Shown: positions 47,800-59,627 of the stretch, piece after piece
Position numbering within the stretch: position 1 is the first letter of the stretch
Layout of the letters: every line of letters starts with the position of its first letter
Source: Acanthosepion pharaonis
Lineage: Eukaryota > Mollusca > Cephalopoda > Sepiida > Sepiidae
Direction of reading: 5' to 3'
DNA length: 64,000 bases
NCBI GenBank assembly: GCA_903632075.3
Contig: CAHIKZ030001813.1
Location: 5,688,501-5,752,500, forward strand
Made by a program: the position numbers and the translations under genes
The notes under the pieces: model-generated
What the model was told of the DNA's origin: nothing
What the model saw: the letters and a program-made list of their open reading frames with translations, nothing else
The model's database searches: none

Positions 47800-50030
47800 T
47801 GGGCAAATGTTATATTGTCCTGGCATTTTGTTTCCCACTCATTTAGCTTCTTCTGGCAGTTAGATTGCTTTCATTATTCTCTTTTTATGCGTGTGTGTGT
47901 GTCTTTGTGTTTCTTTGTGTCTGATGCTATAAATTTGTTCCATAGATTAGTTTTTTTTTTCTTCTTGGTTTAGTTTCATTGTTTTCCTTCCTTTTTAGTT
48001 AACATTAATCTTTTATTAATGAACATTCACTGACCAAAGTGAAGTTGGTGCTTTTTTAAAAAAAACTGTATTGATGCATATTTCTTCCTAATTTCACTAG
48101 TATTAACCAGAAAGTTCTCTCAGTGTGGAGGGGACAGGCTTATGAGGTAGGTGGTTTCCTGATTTCTATCAGGAAATTTTAATCAAACTTCCTATTAACT
48201 ATTAATTATTTCCAACTGAGTTGCAAAATTTTTATCACCATGCATTTTTGCTTTCTGTGCATTGTGATTTTAATTTTTTTTTTTTTTTTTTTTCCATACG
48301 ATTGAAATAATTAAATATAAACAAAAAAAATTAAACTTTATTATGCCAAAAACTAAAGAATAAATCACACATTGAAAAAAGATCTGTTCATTTAATATTG
48401 ATTGTTTCATGATTGATTTCTTTAAAAGCATTTAACATTTGTGGTACAATAGAAACTTCCCATTCCATCAGCTTAGCTAGGATTTTACAAGCCAGCATTA
48501 GAAAGCTATATACATTGTGTTGATTAACTATTTAACTCATGACAAGATTATTAAATGTCTCTCACTTAGTCTCTGTCCTAGAGAAATGTTCAGATGATAT
48601 AAAAAGGCTAGAAATTAAGAATTTTCCCAACTGAGATTTTAAACAGTTGAAATTAGGCCAAAAAACTAAAAAAAAAAAAATCTAAATTAAAATAAATACA
48701 ATTTTGAATGAATCCTAAAGGTAAGGTGTGTCAAAATGTTACAAAATGATAAAATTGAGCAACTAATTTGTATAAAATTAAGTTGTCAAAATCTAATTTA
48801 TTGGCTCCTTATTTTCTGGGTTACTTTAGCCCTTTAGCATTCAACGCACTCAAGTCTGCGCCTGTAAATATTTGCTCTCAAAATTTAATTGTTTGAATGA
48901 CTCCCTGCTTTATTTGCAATTCTGTCATTGTATATTATATCAGAGTATACATAGTGTGGGTTACAGCAAGTGAACATTGAGAACCGTTAATTAAGGGATG
49001 GGTTTGGACATGTTGAATGCTAAAGGGTGAAAATCTGAAAACAATACTGCCAAACATCAAAAATTGATTCATCAGCACTATATGATAAAGTTTACTGGCA
49101 CAGTTTGTTTCAACTCATTCCAGCTATTGAGAGTTGATTAACAGGTTTAAGAAAAAAATACTGGGTTCAAATTTAATTTGCAAGTTAGAAGAATTAAGAG
49201 CTGTAGTGTTGATATCCAGACAAATCCTGGTCAATTTATGCTTTGAAGGAATAACCAGTTGAATTTTTTTTTTCTTTCTCTCAGAAAAGTCTTTAGTCAA
49301 GTGATATTAAAGGATTAGATTGCTATTTTTTGCTATTGAAAGGTTGATGCCAAATTTTTTACTTTGAAGAGTTGTACAATTGAACTACCCTCTGAGGATA
49401 TATAACACCTTACCCACCAAAAGCAAGACTAGCCTGACACTAAATTAAGACTGTATTCAAAACTTGACTTTTTTATAGTTTCACATGTTAAGGCATGCAA
49501 TCCGATGTAAGCTTAGAGAACAAGGGAGAATAAGGCTGACTCACTGTGAGAGAATGGGATTAAGCCATCAATGCAAAATGTATCTTGGCTAGAAAAAAAA
49601 AAGAGAGTAAAGCTCACTAGTGGACAGGGTGCTGCTTCGATTAGCATGAAAAATAGTGCAGTGATAGGTTGTTTTAGTTCAGTAGATTAGCCTCACTAGC
49701 CCTAGCAAATCTTCATGTGCATGGCATGGACAATTTTGGAGCATTTGGTGCAAATACAACAAAGTCAGGGAATGAGAAGGGTCACATCAAAATAAGGAGT
49801 GTCACAGATCCAAATTCTTTTTAACATACATTTATCCATTTCCTAAAATAAAATTATTTTCTGTGAGTTTTTACTATTTATACGAATTTAATTTCTTTGT
49901 TGAATATGATCAGAATTTTACATATTCACATAAAATTTGCTTTTAATTCTTTGTAATTATCAGTTTTGACAACTGTTAAAATAATTCTTTGGACTGTATA
50001 AGGAACTTGCTGTTAATTTAAACTTTATAG
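47800..50030. other. Intronic sequence, nothing recognised
   Basis: AT-rich. Homopolymer T at about 48,277-48,293. No gene or known repeat was identified. Confidence 0.6.
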
Positions 50031-50033
50031 GAT

Positions 50034-52240
50034 TGTGACGTGGTTGTCTCAGGGTTGATCCGTTGGTCACGGCACCACATGAGACGGTTACACACCTGGC
50101 CCAGGGTCGAATCCCTTTTTGGCGCCAACTGTGACGTCGCTCCTCCTGGTCGCTCCTCCTGGTTCCAAGCGTGCCGCTCCAACCCCTTGGTTGGATGATC
50201 ACCAACCTCGCCTTTCCCAACTCGCTTCCAATACCTGGTCACTAAAGCAACTGTACCGATCTCCGGTCTGTCTACCCACGCTGTGTTTAGATCTTAGACA
50301 GACGGGACCAGCAGGGATTGGGCCGATACAAGTTGAGTCCGACGGGGTGGCAAAACACAAATAAAAAAGAAAATAAACTCACGAGACAAAAGATTGCTGA
50401 TGAAAAAAAAGGGTAACAACCTTTTATATCTTAATGTCCGTTACATAAAAACAAAATTGTTCTCAATTCCCGACCCGCTCTGTGGACTATGGCACCAAGC
50501 TTCTATCACACAACCTAAAAGATTTCGAATTGCCTACTCTTTAGAATTGTGTATGTCGGGATGTGGTTTGGTTCGACACTGGGGCTAATTTCTATCGATC
50601 ATTCGCAGTTGATTCTTCTCTTCGACTTGAGTTGTATTTCTTCTTCTTCGTCGACTTAGGCTGGAAGTTCTCTTGTCTTCGACTTGGGCTGGAAGGATCT
50701 CTTGCCGCAACTCAGCCGCAACTCTCTGTCGTCCGAGGTGATCTCTTCGCTGCCGTCCGGGGCTGAACTCTGCCGTAACTCTGCCACAACTCTTGGCGTC
50801 TGTCTGGCCTGCAATTCTTCTTCTTGTCTGCCTGCAATTCTTCGGCCTGTCTGGCCTGCAGCTCTTCTTCTTATCTTCAACTTGGCTGTAACTTCTCTGC
50901 GGCTTTCGAGCAATCTTCTTCTTCTTCGACTTGGCTGCAACTTCTCTGAGGCTTGCGAGCAATCTTCTTCTTCGATTTGGGCTGGAAGGATTTCTTGTCT
51001 GAGGATTCTCTTGCCCGCGCAAAGGGGCGAGTGAATCGGGCCTGATGCCAGCGTTCAGGCTCTATCCTGCCAGCGGTCCAGCTGCAACTCTCAACTCCAA
51101 CTGATTTCTGTCGACTGGGGTCCTGCTTTTATTGACGCCGCAACAAACTGGGGTGGGTCTGTCGGCGTCAGGGTTTTCTCGATAATTTCAAAAGTCGCAT
51201 TATTTCTGTCTTCTCATTATCGCTATTATTTTCACCCCTACTTCCTCATAGTGCCTTTGGTGGGGAGGCGCACACCCATCTCTCTTAGTCTCTCGTATGT
51301 CAGGTGACCGTTTTTCGACCAATGGTTCCTGATCGGGCATTTCTTTCTCTTCTTTTCTGCAGATCACGTGACCGTTTCCGACCAATTGTTATTGATCGAG
51401 CATCCTTTCTCCTCCTTTCGGGCGTGGTTACATCGTTCTTGTTTTTAAAAAAAAACAAAATCCAATTTTGCCTTTTCTGCACGTACGAAAAATGACAATC
51501 TTGGCTTTCTCTCACCTGGGCTCTGTCAAACAGCCCGCCGCTAATTAGATGTGACTTCAGGGAAGAATATTGGCGCTATCTGTGAACTGAGACAATCGTC
51601 CCCTTCACCTCCCGTCTTTGTCAGACCCGACAGTCAGAAAATCTTAATTATCTACATTGAAAATGTTCCCACTTTATTATCGTAGGTTTCCAGTTCTTAA
51701 TAGGTCAGGATCTGTATATAGTTCCACGGTCCTCCTCTCAACCCAAAAACACTTTTTCTCTGATTAAGATTTCGTTCTCATTGTTCTTAAAATTTCCCTT
51801 TACTCCAAATTGATAATGAGTCTTTTCATAAAAAGTAGGTCAGATGTTTTGACCGATATCTGGTTTTCATCAAGCGGCCCGTTTTGATATCATGTCTTTT
51901 CCTTTCTTTCTTTTTATTATTTCTAATTCTATTCTTCCAATTGTCTTTAAAAAATTCGGCCACACGCAGGCCAAGATATCTTTCTGACTCCTATCTCCAC
52001 CATTGACTGGGTCATGCATCATCAACTCTCTTTCTTTCTTTTTTTTTTTCTTCCTCTTTCTTCTCTTTTTTCTTTTCTTTCCTCTTCTTCCCTTAGGATC
52101 ATCTAAGTACAATCTTAGTGAATTATTTTCAACTCAATTATTTTCCGTTTTAAAAAAAATCAACAACCTGTTTAGTAAACCGAGTAAGAAAAAATTAAAT
52201 CATATTTCTATGAATATTTCTAATAATGCAAGGTGCCACA
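50034..52240 (-). mobile_element. LTR element copy 1: about 2.1 kb LTR plus PBS leader, no coding region
   Basis: Plus reading: one 46-base unit (50,034-50,079), a PBS unit (50,080-50,129) ending TTTTTGGCGCCAAC, then a long LTR from TGTGACGTCGC at 50,130 to AGGTGCCACA at 52,240. The reverse complement of the PBS unit matches the form of a tRNA 3' end (T-arm AGGGTCGAATCCCT, then acceptor and CCA), so the element reads leftwards. GATT flanks both sides (50,031-50,034 and 52,241-52,244). Bases 50,620-51,020 hold imperfect tandem copies of a TTCTTCGACTTGGGCTGGA-type motif. The open frames here are chance frames in the LTR. Confidence 0.75.
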
Positions 52241-52839
52241 GATTTATTAACCAGATATATCAATTTCATTCACTGCATTGACAAGAAAATGAAACTGTCA
52301 TTATAGTATACTTGTTTAATTTATTCAAATTATTGTTCTTGATTATTATAGATACTTTTTGGCTAAGTTCTTTCTGCTCATCGTCAAGTATCCATTATTT
52401 TGGCTGATATCTTATATGTGTTTATTGTATTTTCATCTCTGATGCTATTTCCTGTTCATTTTTGTCTTAACCAAAATGTACCATTTCACTACCTTATGCA
52501 GAAACTGAACGCAAAATAAGCAGGGCCAAAATAATGAACACCTGAAGATGGCCAGAGACTTTTTTTTTGTGTCTATAGCAAATCAAATTTATAACAATAG
52601 TTTGGATTAAAGTAAATTGATAATTCCTCATCTCAACAAGCAGAAAAAAATGTTTGTATTTTAATGCTGACTCCATTCGAACCAAATACATGGCAACCAG
52701 GTTTTAACTTTCTTTATTGCTGACTACGAATTTTATCTTTCTCCATTACTTCCGCACTTTGCTTTAGTTATTTTTGCACTAAGAAACTAAATATTCCTGA
52801 CTACAGGAGAAAATTTATATAATTGTCTGTTCTTCTATG

Positions 52840-53235
52840 GGGCACATCCCATAACCATATAGATGATCGTGGCTCTCCACAACCTTTTATTTCATGTGGC
52901 TCTTAGTAGTTTTTCTGCTTTTTCTAAGCACCCCCACCTGTTCTGCACACAAGCTTGTCAGGTAAGTGGCTTGCTGCTTTCTCCTATCTCTCTTGACATC
53001 ATGCCCCACAATGTTTGTTTTCCAGACCCTTCTTATTCATTATGTGCCTATGGAATTTCAGCTGCCTTCTTCCTCATTTTGAATATACGTTTTCTTTATG
53101 ACTTCCATGATGCTTACCTGAATGGAATTCTCAATATCCTTCTGTAGAACCACATTTCTGCTGCCTCTAGTTTCTTTCCTCATCCTTGTGAAGATTGTCT
53201 AACATTCACTGCCATATAAGAGGATGGATATCACA
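52840..53235 (-). mobile_element. LINE family B, C-terminal fragment
   Basis: In plus reading GATGATCGTGGCTCTCCACA matches the 25,190 copy. Downstream blocks (CTCAATATCCTTCTGTAGAA) match the codons for a ...LQKDIENS-type stretch on the minus strand. Confidence 0.65.
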
Positions 53236-53239
53236 TTGC

Positions 53240-54089
53240 AATCCAGCATTCTTTTCTTTGTTTCTAACAAAATTTTTCTGTTTCTCAGTACCTTGCTTAA
53301 CCTTTTACTATGAAATGTAATTTTTCATCATGCGATCTCATATATTTGCTGATGTTTGGGGTCTGGTGTGTGTTTGTGTTTTACTATTTTCCCTACTTTC
53401 TGCACAACTCTTGAATCTTGTGGACCATTTGATATTTAATGATTTAAGGGAAATCAGTGCTTTTTCACTCACCATATTAAAACCGCCTGTAATTTAGTGG
53501 TTATGGCTCTGATTTTGTAAATTATGGACAGTGTCTATTTATACTATTTACATTTTTGGAATGTTATCCTTAATCTTTACTGTCATATTCACAGTGTTTC
53601 GGCCCTTATACACTCCAGCCTTGTTCAGGTAATATTTGTTGGAATTTTGAACCTATTATTTAGTCCACTGGGATTCATTGGTCTAATTCCACATACAATG
53701 TTTTTGGAAGGCAGGAGCATACAATAGATGAAATGTTGTGAATATGACATTAAAGATGAGGACTACAGTCTGAAGAATATAAATACAGTAAATGACATTG
53801 TGTTTATTGGTATTTCAATGAATGAACTGATATTAGGTTATTGATTATTTCTTTTTTTTATCATCATTATTTCAAAATTATTTCAACTCCTTACTGCAGT
53901 TGTTTTTATTGCATTTGTGTGTATCTCAATATTTTGTTACATTTTTCTTTTTTTCTCATTTCTAAAGGTGATTCTACAGAAAACCTTTTTATGTTTCGAA
54001 TATTTTATATAATTTTTGCTCCTTTTTTATTTTTTTGTATAATTAGAAATAAAAAAAAAATCATTTCTTTTTTTTTTATTTGATTTTAG
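53240..54089. other. Intronic sequence with a possible repeat piece
   Basis: 53,575-53,645 (CATATTCACAGTGTTTCGGC, then CTCCAGCCTTGTTCAGGTAA) resembles 16,620-16,690 and recalls the untranslated parts of Penelope-like elements. This is weak. The segment ends at the NPHP4 acceptor. Confidence 0.35.
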
Positions 54090-54233
54090 TTGCCTGATAA
54101 TGCCCAAGGTTACCAAATCTCTGTCAGCCTTTATGATGCCGTCTATCGCTGCTTTTTTGGTCGTCTGTGGCAAGGACCTGTGGCAACATGCCCACAGGGA
54201 AAAGCAACCAGTGCAAATATCTCTTACCCACAG
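54090..54233 (+). CDS. NPHP4: NPHP4 (nephrocystin-4) second coding exon
   Basis: A 144-base exon of 48 codons between a TTTGATTTTAG acceptor and a GTGAGTT donor, phase 0 at both ends, matching the phase of the exon at 23,548. It encodes LPDNAQGYQISVSLYDAVYR, then CFFGRLWQGPVATCPQGK and a short tail. The S-x-YD-x-x-YR-x-FFGR-x-W pattern matches the early conserved strand of vertebrate nephrocystin-4, where the same FFGR-x-W core follows an S-FFD-V-YR segment. This is the strongest evidence for the gene call. No stop is present in the exon, and the gene continues beyond the right edge. Confidence 0.82.
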
Positions 54234-54239
54234 GTGAGT

Positions 54240-56100
54240 TTATCAGGTTTAGAACACTTAGCAAAATAAGTGCAAGTATCTAGTTTAGCATTTCATTCTT
54301 ACTTAAAATAAAAATAGTTGAAAAGAATTTAATTCCTTAATTTGAAAAGACCTACAGATGTTGAATACAGATTCCATGTAAGAGTGATCCCGCAGAAAAA
54401 CCTCTGATTGGGAGATTGGAGGTTTTCAAAAGTGTCAGACCACCTCTTTATTGCTGTTGTTCCAAAGTCTACCCTGACCTGGGGTTGTAATACCTGTTAG
54501 GGTCTCAGCTATAGGCAAATAGCCAAAACAGAAACAAAATGCTATGAAAGCATAAAAATACAATTTTATAGAATGAACAATGATACATTTTATCTGTAGT
54601 TGAAGGAATAGTTACGTTTAAAATGTATTTACTTGAAGCCATAAAATTGTGTTCAAAATATTTAGATTTCAGCATTAAATAACTCATAGAGGTTGATATG
54701 CCACTAAATAAAATCAACCAACCATTACCTAAAAACTTTCATGACATTAATCCATATAATATCTGACAAATTTTATTAAAAAAAATCAAACTGTATTCCA
54801 AAATATAACTTCAACAAAACATAAAACCCACCTATCATCCTTTCTCGTAATAATGTCCCCACAAACATGTATATGCACAAAAGCCCTGTATCATCTACCA
54901 TGTATTCAATTGTGAAGGTAGAATAACATATATTTTATTTTTATTACTTCAAAGCACCTCACAAAATTAAATTTTGGCATTAAATGACCCATATACCATT
55001 AAATAAACATACATATCAAATCAAATCCATATAAGAATGGTAGCTATTTCAGGTTTTATTATAATATTCTTTTAATTAAGACAAAATTGATTCAGAATTA
55101 ACACCACTAAGACACAAGGGGCTACTGGAAGTGAAAGAGATGTAAAAGACTTCAGAAATAACTGGAAGCTTAATCCTAAACAAGAAACAAGGAATAAACC
55201 TCTACTCCTGTTAAAAGAAAAAAAAACTGGGGAGGAGTCGGAACTGGATGATAGGTGGACCTGTCTACTCCTATTGTGGGGAGAAAAAATAAATAATAAA
55301 AATTTCAAAGTTTAGGTGGAGACATTAGAAGTATAGATTTGGAGTACAATTTAGTGCAATATTCATTTGCAAAAAAAAAAAAAAAATTCTTTTTACAATC
55401 CCAAATATATTTTGGCTTTAAATAACCCACAAAGGCTTGATAAGCTGTAAAAAAAAACAAACAAAAAAATAAATCATTTGTTCTTATGTGACAAGTAATG
55501 CCCTTTTATTTGGTTTCATATTGGTGGGACTTCACATGATGAAGTCCATCATGGAACACTTTTCTCTCCTGCTACCTGTTTCTCATAGCCCACCATTTTA
55601 CATCTTGTCTGATGAAACATATCTTGGGATTAATTCTTATACTCTGATAACTTTAATTTTTTTTTTTATTCTTTTAAAAAAGATTCCTGGACTATTTCGT
55701 CTTTCCAGGGTTATTTTGTCTGATCTCTTTCCTTACTCAGATGTAGCCTAATATTCACTTTCTCTTCAGGTGAAAATATCACCCATTACCCATAATAATG
55801 ACTGCTTGTTTCTAAGTACACTTCTCTGCTAGGGTGGCTAGCTAATTTCTGATGCCGTTGTCTGTTTAGTTACATTTATCTTTCTTCAACATCCATAGAA
55901 CTTTATACTGCAACTATTTTGGGCAACCCTTTAGTTACAGATACATGCTTGAACACCATCTTCAGGCCTGAAGATGGCATTCAAGCATGAAACAGATTAT
56001 TGTCATTCAGTGTTGATCTCTGTTCACACTGCTTATTTACATATACTGTATCCCAAATATTGAGTACTTTTACCCCATAAATATAACATACCTTAAAATC
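54240..56100. other. Start of NPHP4 intron 2, with repeat fragments
   Basis: 55,085-55,165 is a short 3' piece of LINE family A (minus). 55,400-55,455 is the terminal block of the SINE body (GGCTTTAAATAACCCACAAA). The rest is AT-rich and unassigned. Confidence 0.5.
55944..55989. repeat. 46-base near-perfect palindrome
   Basis: CATGCTTGAACACCATCTTC is answered by GAAGATGGCATTCAAGCATG around a central AGGCCT, with two mismatched bases per arm and no loop. It may be the end of a retroelement. Confidence 0.9.
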
Positions 56101-56134
56101 TCTCTCTCTATCCCTTTCTCTCATATATATATAT
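56101..56134. repeat. (CT)n(AT)n microsatellite, Gypsy target
   Basis: The AT run continues after the other end of the Gypsy element (63,565 onward), so the element inserted into an AT microsatellite. TATAT flanks both ends. Confidence 0.9.
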
Positions 56135-56409
56135 TGTTATATCTCGTCGCCAGTCGTTATATCTCGCAAAAAGATATAATAACAAAGTAAACCCGAGTGG
56201 TGGTTTAAATAATAATACTTTATATCGGAATGTAGGAATGTCAAAATACAGAGACAGAGTAGGAGTAAGCTAACCGCAATGGTGTAGTCAACGAAGACCT
56301 TTGTTGTCGCTCTGTTGATCCCCTCGACTGTTTACTGTGGTCGAACTTTATCGGCCACCGGAACGTCCATTTATGGTGAATGGGGAAGTCAGGTTATTTC
56401 ATCACAACA
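56135..56409 (-). mobile_element. Gypsy 3' LTR
   Basis: 275 bases, TGTTATATCTCGTCGCC to TTTCATCACAACA in plus reading. It differs from the LTR at 63,293-63,564 at roughly a dozen places, so the insertion is not very recent. Confidence 0.93.
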
Positions 56410-56424
56410 CCTCCCCCCGAAGCT
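56410..56424 (-). promoter_or_regulatory. Gypsy polypurine tract
   Basis: On the minus strand CTTCGGGGGGAGGTG abuts the 3' LTR. This is the expected primer for plus-strand DNA synthesis. Confidence 0.85.
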
Positions 56425-57600
56425 GAAATTCTTCCTTTTAAAAATTTCTGCTTCTAATATCGTCTTCTTTTGGATCCGGACTAAAACGCTCCACTGGTTT
56501 TCTTTGCCGTGTGCTCCTTCTTTTCAGTCGTCGCAATTTGATCCTTTTTTTTGGCGAAGATAATTTCCGCTTTCCAGCCCGTAAGGCTGGTTCATGCGAC
56601 AGGTTCCAATACACTATTGGGTAGTGTCATGTTAAAAGCATCGCATAACACTTCCATCGGAATTTCTTCTTCGCTTTTTTTTCACTTTCTTCACCATATC
56701 GTGGTCTAATCTGATTGATGTGTCTTTTACACAAATTTATTACTTTTAATCATGTAGACCACTTTACCAATCCTTTTCTGGATTATGCCATCCATCCAAA
56801 AGCTTTTCCCACTTTTAAAGTTTTTAAAAAAAACTTTGTCTCCTGGTGTGTATTTTTTTATATTGACTTTTTTGTCTTTTTTAGCAACTTTTTTGTTTCG
56901 ATAGGGTAACAATCTATCGAAAATTGATCTAATTTTTCTTGCGAACATAATTTCAGCAGGTGACATTTTCGCATTATTGTTCTCATTAGGAGTTACCCTA
57001 TAAATTGCTAAAAACTTTTGAATAGTTCTTTCTTCAGTGTCTATACCTCTATTTTTACGTAAAGCACGTTTAAAAGTATCGACAAATTTCTTGGCTTGCT
57101 CGTTCGACCTGGGATGGCACACCGGTGTAGTTATGTGTTCAATGTCTAAGGCGGTACAGAAATCCTTAAATTCCATACTTGTGAACGCCGTACCATTGTC
57201 GCTAACTAATGTTCTGGGGACCCCGAAACGACTGAAAATTTCGTCCAATGCACTGATGGTGTTCCTAGATGTAGGATGCTTGCACTTGACTACTTCAGGC
57301 CATTTCGATAAAGAGTCCACCAATATCAAATAATAGTGTCCATTAATTGGTCCAGCATAGTCTATATGTAGACGTGCCCACGGCAAATCCGTTTTAGGCC
57401 AAGGATTCATTTTGACCGGAGGTGCCCTTGCAGCCAATTGACAACCTCTACATAGTCTTACAAAATCTTCGATATCCTTGTCCATTCCCGGCCAGTATAC
57501 GTAACTACGCATGAGTGATTTCATTCAGGACATTCCAGGATGACCGGTATGAAATTCTTTCAGTATATCTGTCCGTAAAGATTGAGGTATGACAATTCTA
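56425..57600 (-). pseudogene. Gypsy integrase, defective
   Basis: Open on the minus strand from 57,524 to 56,727. The zinc-finger region (FHTGHPGMS, stop, MKSLMRSYVYWPG ... CRGCQLA) is cut by an in-frame stop just before 57,524. The catalytic core has DYAGP and SDNGTAFTS with both Asp residues. The third acid is lost: the usual SNGQAERFVD reads SNEQAKKFVD, with Lys for the catalytic Glu and Glu for Gly. A chromodomain-free C-terminal tail with many Lys follows. 56,425-56,726 is the less conserved end of pol and untranslated sequence. Confidence 0.9.
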
Positions 57601-59200
57601 TCTGCGTACATCAACGTGTTGTCGCAAATTGAAAAAAGGTGAAATCTGAGTTCCTTTTTCTGTCTTTTGTTCCAATTTGTCTGTTTTTTAATTTCACAAT
57701 ATAGTGATCTTTTTCCGCTTTTTTTATTTTGTCCAATGTTACTGGCAATTCCCTGATTGTATTCAATAAGAGACCTGAGATTTCTTTTTCCTCAGTTAAT
57801 GCTGCTATAACCGTCTCTTCTAACAATTCTTCATTTTTTGGAATCAGCCTTGACAATCCATCCGCATGCCCATGTTCTTTAGATTTGACGTATTCCATCC
57901 TAAAATGGTAATTAAGCAGGGTTACACCCCATCGCCCGTAAGCGATTAGCTGTATCGTGGGAATGCCTTTTTACTTCCAAATATTGAAAGTAACGGTTTA
58001 TGATCCGTTTGCAGAACAAATGATCTACCATGTAAGCGGTGGTATTTTTTAACTCGAACACAATCGACAAAGCCTCCTTCTCGATTTGGCTATAATTTTT
58101 TCAGCCGGAAGAAGAGTCCTTGACGCGTCGCGATAGGTTTGGTAGTACCATCTTCATATTTTGTAGCAGTGCAGCACCCACTCCGTATAAACTTGCGTCA
58201 GTTGCTAGAATGATCTCTTTCTCAGGATCATAATGTGCTAAAGCGAGATCTGAGAGTAGGCATTTTTTTTATTTTCTGAAAAGCCGTCTTGCACTCTTTT
58301 GACCAAAACCATTTTTTGTCTTTTTAACAATTCGTTGAGGGGCTCTTAAATCATACATTTTAGGTATGTATATTGCATAATATTGTGCCAACCCCAGAAA
58401 CGATTGTAATTTCATAACTGTGTCGGGTGCAGGCATGTTTTTTAATTGCATCGGCCCTCTGTGGGTCCGGTTTCCTGCCTTCACTGTCTATTACCTGTCC
58501 GGTACGTAATTCTTTCCATGAAGAATTTACACTTCTCGTGGCTTAATTTAAAACCAAAATCTTCTAGTCTTTTGAATATCGCTTTTGATGTCGTTTTATG
58601 TTCTTGAACATTTTTACTTTTGACTAGAATGTCATCTAAATAGGCGGTACCAAACTCAAGGCCTGCCAGCATAGTGTCCATCACCTGTTGAAACAAAGCT
58701 GGGGCGACTTTTTTAAGCGAAAGGCAGCCTATTTAGCTTATAAATACCTTTATGTGTATTTATACACAAATATTTCGAGCATTCGTCACTCACTTTAATC
58801 TGCAAGTATCGTCAGACAGGTCGATTTTTTTGAAAAAATCTTCCCACCATTTAATTTTGAAAAATATCTTCTGGTGAAGGTAGTGGATAACTGTGATTCT
58901 TAAGGCAATCATTTAATCCAGTTGAAAAAATCTGCGACACTCTTATTTTTCCATTTTCTTTTTAACATAAACTGTGGGTGAGGCCCAATCTGAATGTTCA
59001 ACCTTAGATATCCTCCCATTTTTTCAAGTCTTTCCAATTCCTTATTAATTGTGTCTAAGGAGGAAAACGGGACGTTTCTCTTAGGTTTGAAAATTGGTTT
59101 CACATTTTCCTTGAGTTCAAATTTGACTTCCGTTTTGGTACATAAACCCAATCCCTCAGAAAAAAACTCTGGGATATTCTTCCTTTAATTCATTTATGAA
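57601..59200 (-). pseudogene. Gypsy reverse transcriptase and RNase H, frameshifted
   Basis: Minus-strand fragments in order: GLCTKTEVKFELKENVKPIF with RLEKMG near 59,030 (start of RT), an intact YLDD box in FGTAYLDDILVKSKN near 58,640, FKLSHEKCKFFMERITY, then PAPDTVMKLQSFLGLAQYYA near 58,410 (connection), RNase H remnants through 57,900, and the spacer SKEHGHADGLSRLIP near 57,870. At least four frame changes are needed to join the parts. The domain order and YLDD type fit Ty3/Gypsy. Confidence 0.9.
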
Positions 59201-59627
59201 TTTTTCATTTTTAATATTTTTTTTTTTCGGCACTGTTTATTACATTGCAAAATGAGTTAATCGGGAGTTCAAATAAATCAAAAAGTACTATCCAGTCTAT
59301 TCCAAAAGACATGAATTAATCCCTTGGATTACATACACTTTCGTTTTTGCAGTCTTGCCACATAACGAAATATTGCACTTTAATTCTCCCTTAAAGTTTA
59401 ATTTCTTTCCTGAAACCCCTCTAGGTTTTTTTGGTTTCAGATAATTCAGGTCTTCCAATTTTTTTCCAAGTTTGTTCGTCAATGATGCTTATGTCTGAAC
59501 CAGAATCCAGTAGGAAAGTAATTTTATGATTATTTATACGTACATCTACGTACTTTCTATTTTTTCCTTTCTGAATTTCTTTTTCTGATAGTACCAGACT
59601 TACATCTTGTAATTTTCTTCTTTTCTT
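59201..59627 (-). pseudogene. Gypsy aspartic protease
   Basis: The minus strand reads LLDSGSDISIIDEQTW near 59,500 (the DSG active site), then NFKGELKCNISLCGKTAKTK and a GIDWI-like end, with a frame break near 59,470. It starts after the Gag stop codon in another frame, suggesting programmed or lost frameshifting between gag and pol. Confidence 0.8.

Larger units (their letters stand above)
23674..54089 (+). other. NPHP4 intron 1, 30.4 kb, filled with transposons
   Basis: Bounded by the GTAAGTT donor at 23,674 and a TTTGATTTTAG acceptor at 54,089. All repeats annotated between these points are intronic if the two-exon gene model is right. 23,700-24,747 and the spaces between the listed repeats are AT-rich with no gene recognised. 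Confidence 0.7.

Noticed and set aside
50585..51034. Overlapping open frames up to 145 codons on both strands
   Set aside because: They are produced by GC-rich tandem repeats inside a non-coding LTR.
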